A DNA stretch of 64,000 nucleotides, from contig NZ_CP076134.1 in NCBI RefSeq assembly GCF_018736085.1, forward strand, positions 4,970,501 to 5,034,500, in the 5' to 3' direction. The notes under the pieces were generated by a model that saw only the letters and a program-made list of their open reading frames with translations, searched no databases and was not told where the DNA came from. This DNA is from Bradyrhizobium sediminis (GTDB lineage: Bacteria; Pseudomonadota; Alphaproteobacteria; Rhizobiales; Xanthobacteraceae). Every line of letters begins with the position of its first letter. Position 1 is the stretch's first letter. A program made the position numbers and the translations under genes. Positions 26,985 through 37,239 of the stretch are shown piece after piece.

Positions 26985-28622
26985 CTACGTCGCCGCCGCG
27001 CCGTTCGGCGTGGTTTCCAGCCGGAACGCGGCGGCGAACAGCGCGCGGGTGTAATCGGTCTTCGGATTCTTGAACAGCTCCGAAGCCGGCCCCTCCTCCA
27101 CCACCTTGCCGTAACGCATCACGATCAGGTGGCTGGCGAGCGAGGCGACCACGCGCAGGTCGTGCGAGATGAACATATAGGTCAAATCGCGCTTGCGCTG
27201 CAGTTCGCGCAACAGGTCGACCATCTGCGCCTGGAACAGCATGTCGAGCGCGCTGGTCGGCTCGTCCAGCACCACGAAATTCGGCTCCAGCACCGCAGCG
27301 CGGGCGATCGAGATGCGCTGGCGCTGGCCGCCGGAGAATTCGTGCGGATAGCGGAATCGCGTCGCCGGATCCATGCCGACGTCCTTCAGGGCCTTGATGA
27401 CGCGCGCCTCGCGCTCGTCTTCCGAGAGCGCGCGCTGGTGCACGCTGAGGCCTTCGGCGACGATGTCGCCGACCGACATGCGCGGACTGAGCGCCCCGAA
27501 CGGATCCTGGAATACGATCTGCATGTCACGGCGGAACGGCCGCATCGCCTTGAAGCGCAGGCCCTGGATATCCTTGCCGAGGAACACGATCGGGCCGTCG
27601 GAGGAAATCAGCCGCAACAGCGCCAGCCCGAGCGTGGTCTTGCCGGAACCGGATTCGCCGACCACGCCGAGCGTCTCACCCTTGCGCACGGAGATGCTGA
27701 CGCCGTCGACCGCCTTGATGTGCCCAACCGTCTTGCGCAGCAAGCCGCGCTTGATCGGAAACCAGACCTTCAGGTCGTCGGACGAGATCACCACGGGATT
27801 GCCCGGCCGCGGCGGCGCCGGATCCGGCTTCGGCTCGGCCGCCAGCAGCGCCCTGGTGTAGGGATGCTTCGGCGCGGTGAATACCTGCTCGACCGGGCCC
27901 TGCTCGACTATCTTGCCGCCGTTCATGACGCAGACGGTGTCGGCGATGCGGCGGACGATGCCGAGGTCGTGGGTGATGAACAACAGGCTCATGCCGAGCC
28001 GGGCGCGGATTTCCGCCAGCAGCGCCAGGATCTGCGCCTGCACGGTGACGTCGAGCGCGGTGGTCGGCTCGTCGGCGATCAGGAGGTCCGGCTCGTTGGC
28101 GAGCGCCATCGCGATCATGACGCGCTGGCGCTGGCCGCCGGACAATTGATGCGGATAGCTCGCAAGCCGGGTTTCCGGCTCGGGAATGCCGACCTGGGTC
28201 AGCAATTCCAAGGTCCGCGCCCGCGCCTTCTGGCCGCTGATGCCGCTGTGCAGCTGCAGTATCTCGCCGATCTGCGACTCGATCGAATGCAGCGGATTGA
28301 GCGAGGTCATCGGCTCCTGGAAGATGATCGAGATGTCGTTGCCGCGAATGCCGCGCATCTCGTTCTCCGACAGGCCGAGCAGTTCCTGACCCTTAAAGCG
28401 GATGCTACCGGAGGGATGCGACGCGGTCGGATACGGCAACAGCTTCAGGATCGACAGCGCGCTGACCGATTTGCCGGAGCCGGATTCGCCGACCAGCGCC
28501 ACGCACTCGCCGCGCTTGATCTCGAAGGAAACATGATCGACCGCGGTCGTGGTGCCGCTCGGCTGGTGGAACGCCACAGAGAGATCGCGGACATCGAGCA
28601 GGGGGTGGTTGATGGCGTCCAT
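26985..28622 (-). CDS. yejF: Peptide ABC transporter ATP-binding protein YejF
   Basis: A 545-residue protein with two full ABC domains. Domain 1 has Walker A GESGSGKS (about residue 56) and signature [16 protein letters not shown]. Domain 2 has GESGSGKT (about residue 325) and [15 protein letters not shown]. Fused double ATPases are typical of YejF, which powers the YejABE importer of oligopeptides (microcin C-type substrates in enterobacteria). Its ATG overlaps the stop of the upstream PIN-toxin gene by one base (TAATG), an odd arrangement because yejE would normally precede it directly. Confidence 0.92.
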   Translation of the reverse strand: MDAINHPLLDVRDLSVAFHQPSGTTTAVDHVSFEIKRGECVALVGESGSGKSVSALSILKLLPYPTASHPSGSIRFKGQELLGLSENEMRGIRGNDISIIFQEPMTSLNPLHSIESQIGEILQLHSGISGQKARARTLELLTQVGIPEPETRLASYPHQLSGGQRQRVMIAMALANEPDLLIADEPTTALDVTVQAQILALLAEIRARLGMSLLFITHDLGIVRRIADTVCVMNGGKIVEQGPVEQVFTAPKHPYTRALLAAEPKPDPAPPRPGNPVVISSDDLKVWFPIKRGLLRKTVGHIKAVDGVSISVRKGETLGVVGESGSGKTTLGLALLRLISSDGPIVFLGKDIQGLRFKAMRPFRRDMQIVFQDPFGALSPRMSVGDIVAEGLSVHQRALSEDEREARVIKALKDVGMDPATRFRYPHEFSGGQRQRISIARAAVLEPNFVVLDEPTSALDMLFQAQMVDLLRELQRKRDLTYMFISHDLRVVASLASHLIVMRYGKVVEEGPASELFKNPKTDYTRALFAAAFRLETTPNGAAAT

Positions 28623-29095
28623 TACGGCAACTCTCTCAGTAGTCCTGCCAAGCCCGCATGATCGCAGTCGACACGCTCCATGCCCACCGGCAGTCTTTCA
28701 AAATCCCGGTCTGCCGAAACAAAAAACCTGCATTGAGCATGGATGGCGGATACGAGATGAACTGCATCAGGCAATTTCAGCCTGTGCATCGCTCTCTGTT
28801 CGGCAGTCTCAATCAGTATGTTCCGGCCTACAGGGATCAGCGCGACAAACCCGCTCCATAGAAGCAAATCGAGATAGGCGCGACGCTTCATGTCGAACGG
28901 CATCGCGTCTGCCTGTCTGGATGGCGCCAGAACCTCAGCCAGTGTGATTTCGCTCGTTGCCGCAAGACCAGCAGGTCGCCGACGAAGCTCCTTGATGAGT
29001 GACTTTGCAGGAGCAGCCGCCTCATCCAGGCCTTCGACCGCCTTGATGAAAACATTGGTATCCAGATAGACAAGACTGGAAGACGCTTCAGTCAT
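28622..29095 (-). CDS. PIN-domain toxin (VapC-like)
   Basis: A 157-residue PIN-domain nuclease. The acidic residues of the active site are visible: Asp12 in YLDTNVF, Glu54 in TLAEVL, Asp110 in LPDAVHL and Asp129 in SADRDF. VapC-type toxins cleave RNA, often tRNA, when their antitoxin is lost. The upstream gene (antitoxin candidate) overlaps it by eight bases and yejF overlaps it by one. Local GC is visibly lower than in the flanking yej genes, which suggests acquisition by transfer into the operon. Confidence 0.85.
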   Translation of the reverse strand: MTEASSSLVYLDTNVFIKAVEGLDEAAAPAKSLIKELRRRPAGLAATSEITLAEVLAPSRQADAMPFDMKRRAYLDLLLWSGFVALIPVGRNILIETAEQRAMHRLKLPDAVHLVSAIHAQCRFFVSADRDFERLPVGMERVDCDHAGLAGLLRELP

Positions 29096-29315
29096 CCCAT
29101 TCGTCTCGCTGACGCCTCAGATCGGCATCAATTTCCGCAGCAGACCGGCGACGGAAGCCCTTGAGAGAGAAAATTTCCTCCAGGCTCATCACCTTTTCCG
29201 GCCGCTTCTCCTCCTCCACAATGGTTACCGTGACGGTCGCGGACGGATCCACGCCGGTCCGCAAATCCTCGGGAAGTTTGGATGCCGGATAGTTTTCGCG
29301 AATGATCCTGTTCAT
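29088..29315 (-). CDS. Probable antitoxin partner of the PIN toxin
   Basis: A 75-residue acidic protein. The C-terminal segment RSAAEIDADLRRQRDEWDD is the charged helix usual for toxin-wrapping antitoxin tails. The N-terminal part (ATVTVTIVEEE) may form the dimer or DNA-binding portion, but no clear ribbon-helix-helix or AbrB motif can be named. A ribosome site AGAGGTG precedes the ATG. It overlaps the toxin gene by eight bases, the normal order for type II modules, and starts 35 bases after the yejE stop. Confidence 0.7.
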   Translation of the reverse strand: MNRIIRENYPASKLPEDLRTGVDPSATVTVTIVEEEKRPEKVMSLEEIFSLKGFRRRSAAEIDADLRRQRDEWDD

Positions 29316-29350
29316 GGCGCACCTCTATCTGGTTGAGACATACCACAAAT

Positions 29351-30529
29351 CTACCTGAACGTCTTGCGCGGATCGAAGGCGTCGCGCACCGCTTCGCCGA
29401 TGAAGATCAGGAGCGACAGCATGATGGCGACCGCGAAGAAGCCGGTGAAGCCGAGCCACGGCGCCTGCACGTTGGCCTTGCCCTGCGACAGCAGTTCGCC
29501 GAGCGACGGCGAGCCCGGCGGCAGGCCGAAGCCGAGGAAGTCGAGCGCGGTCAGCGTCATCACCGACGACGACACGATGAAGGGCAGGAACGTCATGGTC
29601 GCGACCATGGCGTTCGGCAACAGATGCCGGAACATGATCACGGCATTGGAGACGCCGAGCGCGCGCGCCGCCATGATGTATTCGAAATTGCGGCCACGCA
29701 GGAATTCGGCGCGCACCAGCCCGACCAGCGACACCCATGAGAACAGCAGGAGGATGCCGAGCAGCACGAAGAAGCCGGGCACCAGCACCGAAGACAGGAT
29801 CAGCAGCAGATAGAGCGAGGGGATCGCGCTCCAGACCTCGATGAAGCGCTGGAAGCCGAGATCGACCCAGCCGCCGAAATAGCCCTGCACGCCGCCGGCG
29901 GCCACCCCGATGATGGAAGAGATGATGGTGAGGCTAAGCCCGAACAGCACCGAGATGCGGAAGCCGTAGATCAGCCGCGCCACCACGTCGCGGCCCTGAT
30001 CGTCGGTGCCGAGCCAGTTGTATTCGAGGTCGCGGCAGCTCTTGAGACCCTTCTTCTGCACCACCTCCTTGCATTGCGCTTCGGTCAGCATCCATGTCGG
30101 CTTCGAGGGCGCCGGCGTCGGCAGGTCGAGATTGTGGGTGTCGTAGGAATAGCGGATCAGCGGCCAGACGATGCTGCCGCCTTTCTCCTTGATCAGCTTC
30201 TGCAGATAGGGATCGCGGTAGTCGGCCGCGGTCTCGAAGTCGCCGCCGAAGGTGGTTTCGGAATAGCTGATGAAGGCCGGGAAATACAGATGGCCGTCGA
30301 ACTTGATCAGGAACGGGCGGTCGTTGGCGATCAGTTCGGCAAACAGCGAGACAATGAACAAAGTGAGGAAGATCCAGAACGACCAGTAGCCCCGGCGGTT
30401 GGACTTGAAATTCTGCCAGCGCCGGCGGTTGAGCGGCGACGGCGAGAAGCGATGGCGCGTCATCGGCACCGCTTCGCCGAGCGGCTGTTGCGTTGAGGTC
30501 TCGATCGGTTGCGGCGCGGTGATGTTCAT
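29351..30529 (-). CDS. yejE: Peptide ABC transporter permease YejE
   Basis: A 392-residue inner-membrane permease. One N-terminal helix (YWSFWIFLTLFIVSLFAELI) and a long periplasmic region of about 150 residues, as usual for YejE, precede the transport core. The core has five or so helices and the permease loop EYIMAARALGVSNAVIMFRHLLPNA. The ATG at 30529 was chosen because it overlaps the yejB stop (TGATG); a longer frame exists upstream but lies inside yejB. Confidence 0.92.
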   Translation of the reverse strand: MNITAPQPIETSTQQPLGEAVPMTRHRFSPSPLNRRRWQNFKSNRRGYWSFWIFLTLFIVSLFAELIANDRPFLIKFDGHLYFPAFISYSETTFGGDFETAADYRDPYLQKLIKEKGGSIVWPLIRYSYDTHNLDLPTPAPSKPTWMLTEAQCKEVVQKKGLKSCRDLEYNWLGTDDQGRDVVARLIYGFRISVLFGLSLTIISSIIGVAAGGVQGYFGGWVDLGFQRFIEVWSAIPSLYLLLILSSVLVPGFFVLLGILLLFSWVSLVGLVRAEFLRGRNFEYIMAARALGVSNAVIMFRHLLPNAMVATMTFLPFIVSSSVMTLTALDFLGFGLPPGSPSLGELLSQGKANVQAPWLGFTGFFAVAIMLSLLIFIGEAVRDAFDPRKTFR

Positions 30530-31638
30530 CAGACTTCCCGCGCCTCGAAATCGATCCGCGGATCGATCCACATGTAGGCGAGATCGGAGACCAGATTGAC
30601 CACGAGACCGACCAGCGAAAAGATGAACAGCGTGCCGAACACCACGGGATAATCGCGGTTCAGCACGCTCTCGAAGCCGAGCAGGCCGAGGCCGTCGAGC
30701 GAGAAGATGGTCTCGATCAGCAGCGAGCCGGAGAAGAAGGCGTGGATGAACGCGCCGGGGAAGCCGGCGATCACGATCAGCATGGCGTTGCGGAAGATGT
30801 GATTATAGAGCACCTGCCGCTCGCTGCAGCCCTTGGCGCGCGCGGTCATGACGTACTGCTTGCGGATTTCATCGAGGAACGAGTTCTTGGTCAGAAGCGT
30901 CATGGTGGCGAAGGCCCCCAGCGCCATCGAGATCAGCGGCAGCGTGATGTGCCAGAAATAATCGATGATCTTCCAGTACCAGGGGAACGCCGACCAACCG
31001 TCCGAAGTCAGCCCGCGCAGCGGGAAGATGTTGAAGAACGAGCCGCCGGCGAACAGGATGATCAGGAGAATCGCGAACAGGAATCCGGGAATCGCAAATC
31101 CGACGATGATGATCGCCGAGGTCCAGGTGTCGAACTTGGAGCCGTCCATCACTGCCTTGCGGATGCCGAGCGGGATCGAGATCAGGTAAGTCAGAAGCGT
31201 CATCCAGATGCCGAGCGACATCGAGACCGGCAGTTTCTCCTTGATCAGCTGCAGCACGCTGACGTCGCGGAAATAGCTTTTGCCGAAATCGAAGCGGGCG
31301 AAGTTCCACAGCATCAGCGCGAAACGCTCCGGCGCCGGCTTGTCGAAGCCGAACTGCTTTTCCAGGCTCTTGACGAAATCGGGATCGAGCCCCTGGGCGC
31401 CGCGGTATTTCGAGCCGACCGCGTCGGCCGACGCTCCGACCTGGGTGCGTGCGCCGAAATCGCCGCCGGTGCCGCCCGAGATCCGCGACGAGCCGCCGGT
31501 GTCGGCGCCGGAGAGCTGCGCGATCACCCGCTCCACCGGACCGCCCGGCGCGAACTGCACCACGACGAAGGAGACGAACAGGATTCCGAGCAGCGTCGGG
31601 ATCATCAGCAGAATGCGGCGGGCGATATAAGCACTCAT
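30529..31638 (-). CDS. yejB: Peptide ABC transporter permease YejB
   Basis: A 369-residue permease of the DppB/OppB family. N-terminal [21 protein letters not shown], a periplasmic insertion rich in Gly/Ser/Thr (about 45-75), then the core with the ABC-coupling loop [25 protein letters not shown]. It pairs with YejE to form the channel. Its stop overlaps the yejE start by one base and it begins 3 bases after the stop of the upstream yejA. Confidence 0.93.
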   Translation of the reverse strand: MSAYIARRILLMIPTLLGILFVSFVVVQFAPGGPVERVIAQLSGADTGGSSRISGGTGGDFGARTQVGASADAVGSKYRGAQGLDPDFVKSLEKQFGFDKPAPERFALMLWNFARFDFGKSYFRDVSVLQLIKEKLPVSMSLGIWMTLLTYLISIPLGIRKAVMDGSKFDTWTSAIIIVGFAIPGFLFAILLIILFAGGSFFNIFPLRGLTSDGWSAFPWYWKIIDYFWHITLPLISMALGAFATMTLLTKNSFLDEIRKQYVMTARAKGCSERQVLYNHIFRNAMLIVIAGFPGAFIHAFFSGSLLIETIFSLDGLGLLGFESVLNRDYPVVFGTLFIFSLVGLVVNLVSDLAYMWIDPRIDFEAREV

Positions 31639-31641
31639 GTT

Positions 31642-33510
31642 CTATTTCGCCTGTTCCAGCTTCGCCGCCTTGGCCGCCTCGAACCACCAGAGTTCGGGGG
31701 CGCCGACGCCTTGCGCGTAGCGCGGAAGTTTCGGGGGATGTCCGAACTGGTCCCAATAGGCGATCGGATGGCTGGTGCGATACCACTGCGGCACCCAGTA
31801 ACGCCCGGCGCGGAATACCCGGTCGAAGGCGCGGCAGGCGACCGTCAGATCGGCGCGGGTCTCGGCGCCGAGAATTTTCTCGATCAGCGCGTCGATCGCC
31901 GGATTGGCGATCCCGGCCAGATTGTAGGAGCCCTTGGTGGCAGCGGCCTGCGAGGTGAAGAACGGCCGCATGCCGTCGCCCGGGGTCGCCGACATGCTGA
32001 AGCGCTGGATGGTCATGTCGAAATCGAAATCTTCCAGCCGGGCGCGATATTGCACGGGATCGACCAGCCGCACGCTGGCCTCGATCCCGAGCGTGCCGAG
32101 ATTTTTGACATAGGGCGCATGGTGCGGCTGGATCGAGGGCTCGTCGACCAGGAATTCTATTCTGAACACTTCGCCGTTCGGCAACAGCCGCTTGCCGTCC
32201 CTGGTGACGAACCCAGCCTCCTGCAGCAATTGCTGGGCCTTGCGCAGCAAGGTCCGATCCTGTCCCGAGCCATCCGACACCGGCGGCACGAACGGCGCGC
32301 CGAACACTTCGTCCGGCACCTGGCCGCGGAACGGCTCGAGCAGCTTGAGTTCCTCCGGCGAGGGCGGCCCGCTCACCATCATGTCCGAATTCTGGAACGG
32401 CGAATGGGTGCGCGCATAGGCGCCGTACATGATGGTCTTGTTGGTCCACTCGAAATCGAACGCCTGGATCAGCGCCTCGCGCACCTTCGGATCCCTAAAC
32501 TTGTCGCGGCGGGTATTGATGAACCAGCCCTGCGCGCCCGACGGCGTGTCGTCGGGCAGGATCTCGCGCTTGACGCGGCCATCCCTGACCGCCGCAAAAT
32601 CATAGCGCGTCGCCCATACCCGCGCGGTGAACTCCTCGCGGTACAGATAGTTCTTGCCGGTAAATCCCTCGAACGCGACGTCGCGGTCGCGGTAGAACTC
32701 GTAACGCACGGTATCGAAATTATAGGCGCCGCGCGCCACCGGCAGATCGGCGGCCCACCAATCCTTGACCCGCTCGAATTCGACGTAGCGATTGACCTCG
32801 AACTTGCCGACCTTGTACGGCCCGGAACCGAGCGGAATATCGAGCGTCGATTCATCGAAGGGGCGCGTCGCATAATAAGCCCTCGAAAAAATCGGCAAGG
32901 AGGCGACATAGAGCGGCACGTCGCGCGCGCGCTTCTCCGCGAAGGTAACGACCAGCGTGGCGTCGTCGGGCGCTTCCGCCTTCACCATGTCGCGCATCTG
33001 CGTCACGATCAAAGGATGGCCCCTGGCCTTCAGCGTGGTCAGCGAGAAGGCGGCGTCATGCGCAGTCAGTTTCGAACCGTCGTGAAACCGCGCCTCCGGG
33101 CGCAGCGTGAAGCGGTAGGTCAGCTTGTCCGGTGAAATCTGCACCGATTTGGCAACGAGGCCGTACATCGCGTCGGGCTCGTCGGTGGCGCGCACCATCA
33201 GCGGCGAGAACGTCATGTCCATGCCCTGCGCGCCTTCGCCCTTCAGGATGTAGGCGTTGAAGGAGTTGAAGGTCTGGTAGGACTGGTTGTAGGCGCGCGT
33301 CGAGGGGATCAGCGAAAACATCCCGCCCTTCGGCGCCGCCGGATTGACGTAGTCGAAATGACGGAAGTCGGCCGGATATTTCAGATCGCCGAACACCGAT
33401 ATGCCATGCGCTTCGGTGCCGCCGCCAGCGGCGCGCGCGGGCCGGAACTGCGCCGCGCCCAGCGCGCCGAGGCCGAGACCGAGCACATGCCGGCGGGAGA
33501 AAAGCGCCAT
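31642..33510 (-). CDS. yejA: Extracellular peptide-binding protein, YejA type (copy 1)
   Basis: A 622-residue SBP_bac_5 family protein. Tat-type signal SRRHVLGLGLGALGAAQFRPARA, then GISVFGDLKYPADFRHFDYVNPAAPKGG, the YejA opening. The ATG at 33510 was chosen over an upstream in-frame extension: GAGGGA precedes it by about nine bases and overlaps the stop of the upstream copy. It delivers peptides to YejBEF. The neighbouring gene is a paralogue, so the transporter has two different binding proteins. Confidence 0.92.
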   Translation of the reverse strand: MALFSRRHVLGLGLGALGAAQFRPARAAGGGTEAHGISVFGDLKYPADFRHFDYVNPAAPKGGMFSLIPSTRAYNQSYQTFNSFNAYILKGEGAQGMDMTFSPLMVRATDEPDAMYGLVAKSVQISPDKLTYRFTLRPEARFHDGSKLTAHDAAFSLTTLKARGHPLIVTQMRDMVKAEAPDDATLVVTFAEKRARDVPLYVASLPIFSRAYYATRPFDESTLDIPLGSGPYKVGKFEVNRYVEFERVKDWWAADLPVARGAYNFDTVRYEFYRDRDVAFEGFTGKNYLYREEFTARVWATRYDFAAVRDGRVKREILPDDTPSGAQGWFINTRRDKFRDPKVREALIQAFDFEWTNKTIMYGAYARTHSPFQNSDMMVSGPPSPEELKLLEPFRGQVPDEVFGAPFVPPVSDGSGQDRTLLRKAQQLLQEAGFVTRDGKRLLPNGEVFRIEFLVDEPSIQPHHAPYVKNLGTLGIEASVRLVDPVQYRARLEDFDFDMTIQRFSMSATPGDGMRPFFTSQAAATKGSYNLAGIANPAIDALIEKILGAETRADLTVACRAFDRVFRAGRYWVPQWYRTSHPIAYWDQFGHPPKLPRYAQGVGAPELWWFEAAKAAKLEQAK

Positions 33511-33524
33511 GCGCGAAAAATCCC

Positions 33525-35417
33525 TCAAGATCGCTTGCCGATCCGCCCGGCCTTGTCGGCATCGAACCACCACAGCGACGGCAACCCGGAACGGCCGTAT
33601 TTCGGCAGCGGCTCGAAATGGCTGAAGCGGTCCCAGCGCGCGTAGCGCGAAAAGCCATAGGTGAATTGCGGCACGACGTAGAAATTCCACAGCAGCACGC
33701 GGTCGAGCGCCCTGGTCGCGGCCACCAGCGTCGGGCGATCCTTGGCGAAGATCAACTTCTCGATCAGCGCATCGATCGCGGGATTCTTGACGCCGATGGT
33801 GTTTCTCGAGCCGGGCTGGTCGGCGGTCTGCGACCCCCAGAATTCCCGCTGCTCGTTGCCGGGCGACAGCGACTGGCCCCAGAGGTCGGTGATGACATCG
33901 AAGTCGAAGTTGCGCAGCCGGTTCTGATATTGCGCATCATCGACGATGCGGATCGAGGTGGTGACGCCGATGCGCTCCAGCGACGGCTTGTAGAACAGCG
34001 CGATCCGCTCGGCGGAAGGGTCCTGCACCAGGATCTCGACTGACACGGGCTTGCCTGATGCATCGACCAGCTTGCGCTCGCGCACCTCGAAGCCGGCTTC
34101 CTTCAGGAGCCGCGCGCTCTCACGCAAATTGGCGCGCACCGATTCCGGATTGCCGCCGACCGGATTGACGTAAGGCTTGGTGAAGACATCGGCCGGCACC
34201 TTGTCGCGGACCGACTGCAGAATCTCCAGCTCCAGCCCCTCGGGCAGACCGGAGGACGCAAGCTCGGTGCCCTCGAAATAGCTGTTGATGCGCTTGTACT
34301 GCCCATAGAACAGCTGCTTGTTCATCTCCTCGAAATCGAAGGCGTAGTTGAAGGCCCGGCGCAGCCGCGCGTCCTTGAACTGGTCACGGCGCAGGTTGAG
34401 AACGAAGCCCTGCATCCGGCCGGAATCGGTGATCGGGAATTCCTCCTTGACGACGCGCTTGTCGGTCACGGCCGGAAAGTCATAGGCCGTCGCCCATTGC
34501 TTGGCCGAATTCTCCGCGATCCAGTCGGCCTGGTCGGCCTTGAAGGCTTCCAGCGCCACCACGTTGTCGCGGAAGAACTCGAAACGCATTTCGTCGAAAT
34601 TGTTCTGGCCGATCCGCGACGGCAGATTGAGGCCCCAGTAATCCTTCACCCGCTCCAGCGTGATCGAACGCCCGGCGACGAAATCCTTGATGCGGTAAGG
34701 GCCGGAGCCGAGCGGCTTCTCCAGCGTGGTCGCCGAGATGTCGCGCTTGCGGCCCTGGCTGTCGGTGCCTTCCCAATAGTGTTTCGGCAGTACCAGCAGC
34801 TCTCCGACGATGGTCGGCAGTTCGCGGTTGCCCGTCGTGTCGAAGGTGAACTTGATGTCGCGCTCGCCGATCTTTTCGGCCTTGACGACGTGGCGGTAAT
34901 AGGACGCGTACATTGGGCTGTATTTCTTCAGCACCTCGATCGAGAAGATCACGTCGTCCGGCGTCACCGGCTTGCCGTCGTGCCAGCGGGCTTCCTTGCG
35001 CAGGCGGTAGATCACCGAGCCGAAATCGTCGGGATGCGATGCCGCCTCGGCGACCAGGCCGTATTCGGTGGCGACCTCGTCCTGCGACTTGGTCATCAGC
35101 GTTTCGTAGATCAGGGCGGCGGCCGGCGCGAGCGAGCCTTTGACGCCGGCGACCGCGATGTTGAAATTATCGAAGGTGCCGATCGAGATCATGCGGGCGA
35201 TGCCGCCCTTCGGCGCATTCGGATTGACGTAATCGAAGTGCTTGAAGCCGGCCGGGTATTTGATGTCGCCGAACAGCGACAAGCCGTGGCGCCAAGCCGG
35301 TTCGCCGGATTGCGCCTGGGCCGGTTCCGCTGCGGGAACGCCTGCCGCTATCCCCAAAGCCGGGGCGAGCGCGGCATAGGCGCCGCTCTGCAGAAGATGT
35401 CGTCGGGTAATCGCCAA
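33525..35417 (-). CDS. yejA: Extracellular peptide-binding protein, YejA type (copy 2)
   Basis: A 630-residue paralogue of the preceding protein, with Tat-type signal TRRHLLQSGAYAALAPALGIA and then LSLFGDIKYPAGFKHFDYVNPNAPKGG. The two copies are clearly homologous throughout but well diverged, so the duplication is old. First gene of the yejA-yejA-yejB-yejE-[TA]-yejF unit. The two probably widen the range of peptides bound. Confidence 0.92.
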   Translation of the reverse strand: MAITRRHLLQSGAYAALAPALGIAAGVPAAEPAQAQSGEPAWRHGLSLFGDIKYPAGFKHFDYVNPNAPKGGIARMISIGTFDNFNIAVAGVKGSLAPAAALIYETLMTKSQDEVATEYGLVAEAASHPDDFGSVIYRLRKEARWHDGKPVTPDDVIFSIEVLKKYSPMYASYYRHVVKAEKIGERDIKFTFDTTGNRELPTIVGELLVLPKHYWEGTDSQGRKRDISATTLEKPLGSGPYRIKDFVAGRSITLERVKDYWGLNLPSRIGQNNFDEMRFEFFRDNVVALEAFKADQADWIAENSAKQWATAYDFPAVTDKRVVKEEFPITDSGRMQGFVLNLRRDQFKDARLRRAFNYAFDFEEMNKQLFYGQYKRINSYFEGTELASSGLPEGLELEILQSVRDKVPADVFTKPYVNPVGGNPESVRANLRESARLLKEAGFEVRERKLVDASGKPVSVEILVQDPSAERIALFYKPSLERIGVTTSIRIVDDAQYQNRLRNFDFDVITDLWGQSLSPGNEQREFWGSQTADQPGSRNTIGVKNPAIDALIEKLIFAKDRPTLVAATRALDRVLLWNFYVVPQFTYGFSRYARWDRFSHFEPLPKYGRSGLPSLWWFDADKAGRIGKRS

Positions 35418-35540
35418 ATGAGAATTCCTGATTGCTATCGCGGGCTATTGAGGACGCAATATAAGGCAAGGATTCGACCGATTATGTTGCTTTTTCCTCA
35501 TGTTACCAGAGCCTTTTCGGTTCTGGCGGGATCGAACCCG

Positions 35541-35600
35541 AGGCTCTATCTCCTTTGTCTGACGCGTTTTCTTCGCCCCGCTTCGCTGAAAAACGCTTCT
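35541..35600. repeat. Intergenic repeat, family B (short copy)
   Basis: It contains GACGCGTTTTCTTC and CGCTTCGCTGAAAAACGC and so matches the second half of the repeat at 8727-8818. It lies in the gap between the first yejA and the cytochrome gene. The rest of 35418-35649 shows no gene. Confidence 0.5.
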
Positions 35601-35649
35601 GTCCCCCGCTGCGGCGAAACGCCCCGATAACAAGGCCGCGATCATAGCA

Positions 35650-35676
35650 AAACGGCCAGGCAATGCCTGGCCGTCT
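35650..35676 (-). terminator. Intrinsic terminator of cycM
   Basis: On the minus strand ACGGCCAGGCA and TGCCTGGCCGT form a strong stem followed by TTTTGC, 34 bases after the cytochrome stop codon. Confidence 0.8.
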
Positions 35677-35709
35677 TGAGGTGGAGACCCATGGTGGGGC
35701 GCCGGGATG

Positions 35710-36258
35710 TTACTTCGACGCCGTCGGCCGCGGAACCGGCTTGTCCGCAAGCGAACGCAGGTAGTCGATGACGTCGGCGCGTTCGCTGTCCTTGGCGATG
35801 CCGGCGAAGCCCATCGCGGTGCCGGGAACGTTGGCCTTGGGATTGAGAAGGAATGCGTTGAGCTCCTGGAAATCCCATTTCCCGCCCTTGGCCTTCATGG
35901 CGGCGGAATAGTTGAAGCCGGCCTCGGAGGCGCGGGCGCGTTCGACGACGCCGAACAGGTTCGGACCGACGCGGTTGGGGCCGCCCTTCTCGAAGGTGTG
36001 GCAGGCCGCGCATTTCTTCGCCGCCGCGGCGCCCTTCTCGACGGAGGCGGTCTGCAGCAGCTTCTCGATCGGTTCGGCCGGCGCCGCCGCGGCTGCCTTG
36101 CCGGCGCCGTGGCCCGCGTCCTTGACCGCGATTTCATAACCCGGCTTCGCCGGCATCTCGGGCGCAAAAAGCGCGCCGGCGGTGAAGCTCGTCACCAGCA
36201 GGAGAAGACAGGTGGCCAGAATGGCGCCGAGAATTTTATTGAGTTCGAAGGAGTCCAT
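35710..36258 (-). CDS. cycM: Membrane-anchored cytochrome c (CycM-like)
   Basis: A 182-residue protein. An uncleaved N-terminal helix (ILGAILATCLLLLVTSFTAGALF) is followed by an Ala-rich linker and a class I cytochrome c domain. Haem-binding CAACH lies near residue 85 and the distal Met ligand is in GTAMGFAG. It matches the CycM c552 family, which in Bradyrhizobium carries electrons from the bc1 complex to aa3 oxidase. It stands alone with its own terminator; kdsB is divergent, 199 bases away. Confidence 0.88.
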   Translation of the reverse strand: MDSFELNKILGAILATCLLLLVTSFTAGALFAPEMPAKPGYEIAVKDAGHGAGKAAAAAPAEPIEKLLQTASVEKGAAAAKKCAACHTFEKGGPNRVGPNLFGVVERARASEAGFNYSAAMKAKGGKWDFQELNAFLLNPKANVPGTAMGFAGIAKDSERADVIDYLRSLADKPVPRPTASK

Positions 36259-36457
36259 TTTGGATCAGGCTCCAGGCCGGAAGGTCGACTAAAAGGCCGG
36301 AGAGACGGCCGGGATGAGCATCAGGAATCGGCTTTCGCACCGCCCCCCGAGCGAGGATGAGATATCGGTTTGCCCGGGCTCTGGCAACCCGTATAAACGC
36401 CCCAACTTTCCGCCCATCCCCATCAATTCCTGATCCTGTGAGCCGGGTCCGAACCCG

Positions 36458-37216
36458 ATGACCGACCCCCGCATTCTGGTGCTGATTCCCGCCCGCATGG
36501 CGGCCACGCGCCTGCCCGGCAAACCGCTATTGGACATTGCCGGCCTGCCGATGATCGTCCATGTACTGCGCCGGGCCTGCGAGGCCGGCATCGGCCGGGT
36601 GGCGGTCGCCACCGACACGCCGGAGATCGCCGCCGCCGTGACAACCCATGGCGGTGAAGTGGTCATGACACGCGCCGATCACCCCTCCGGATCGGACCGG
36701 ATCCACGAGGCGCTGGGCAAGCTCGATCCCCAAGGCGAGGCCGAAATCGTCGTCAACCTGCAGGGCGATTTCCCGACCATCCGCCCCGACAACATCCGCA
36801 GCGTGCTGGCGCCGCTGGCCGATCCCGCGGTCGATATCGCCACCCTGGCCGCCCGGATCCACACCGAGGAAGAGGCCACCAATCCGAATGTGGTGAAAGC
36901 GGTCGGCTCGCCGATCAGCTCGGTGCGGCTGCGCGCGCTGTATTTTACCCGTGCCACGGCGCCCTGGGGCGATGGGCCGCGCTATCATCATATCGGCCTC
37001 TATGCCTATCGCCGGGCGGCGCTGGAGCGTTTCGTGTCGCTGCCTCCCTCCCCGCTCGAGCAGCAGGAGAGACTCGAGCAGTTGCGGGCGCTGGAGGCCG
37101 GCATGCGGATCGATATCGGCATCGTCGACACGGTGCCGCGCGGCGTCGATACGCCGGCCGATCTCGAAACCGCCCGCCGCATACTGGCTGACGCTGGCAA
37201 AAGCCTGAACGGCTGA
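36458..37216 (+). CDS. kdsB: 3-deoxy-manno-octulosonate cytidylyltransferase KdsB
   Basis: A 252-residue nucleotidyltransferase. [15 protein letters not shown] carries the CTP-binding motif at the N-terminus; [15 protein letters not shown] and [10 protein letters not shown] are family hallmarks. It makes CMP-Kdo from CTP and Kdo, the activated sugar for the lipopolysaccharide inner core. pheA starts 23 bases downstream on the same strand, so the two are probably cotranscribed although their pathways are unrelated. Confidence 0.94.
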   Translation: MTDPRILVLIPARMAATRLPGKPLLDIAGLPMIVHVLRRACEAGIGRVAVATDTPEIAAAVTTHGGEVVMTRADHPSGSDRIHEALGKLDPQGEAEIVVNLQGDFPTIRPDNIRSVLAPLADPAVDIATLAARIHTEEEATNPNVVKAVGSPISSVRLRALYFTRATAPWGDGPRYHHIGLYAYRRAALERFVSLPPSPLEQQERLEQLRALEAGMRIDIGIVDTVPRGVDTPADLETARRILADAGKSLNG

Positions 37217-37239
37217 TACAAGGCCCCCAGGAAAACATC

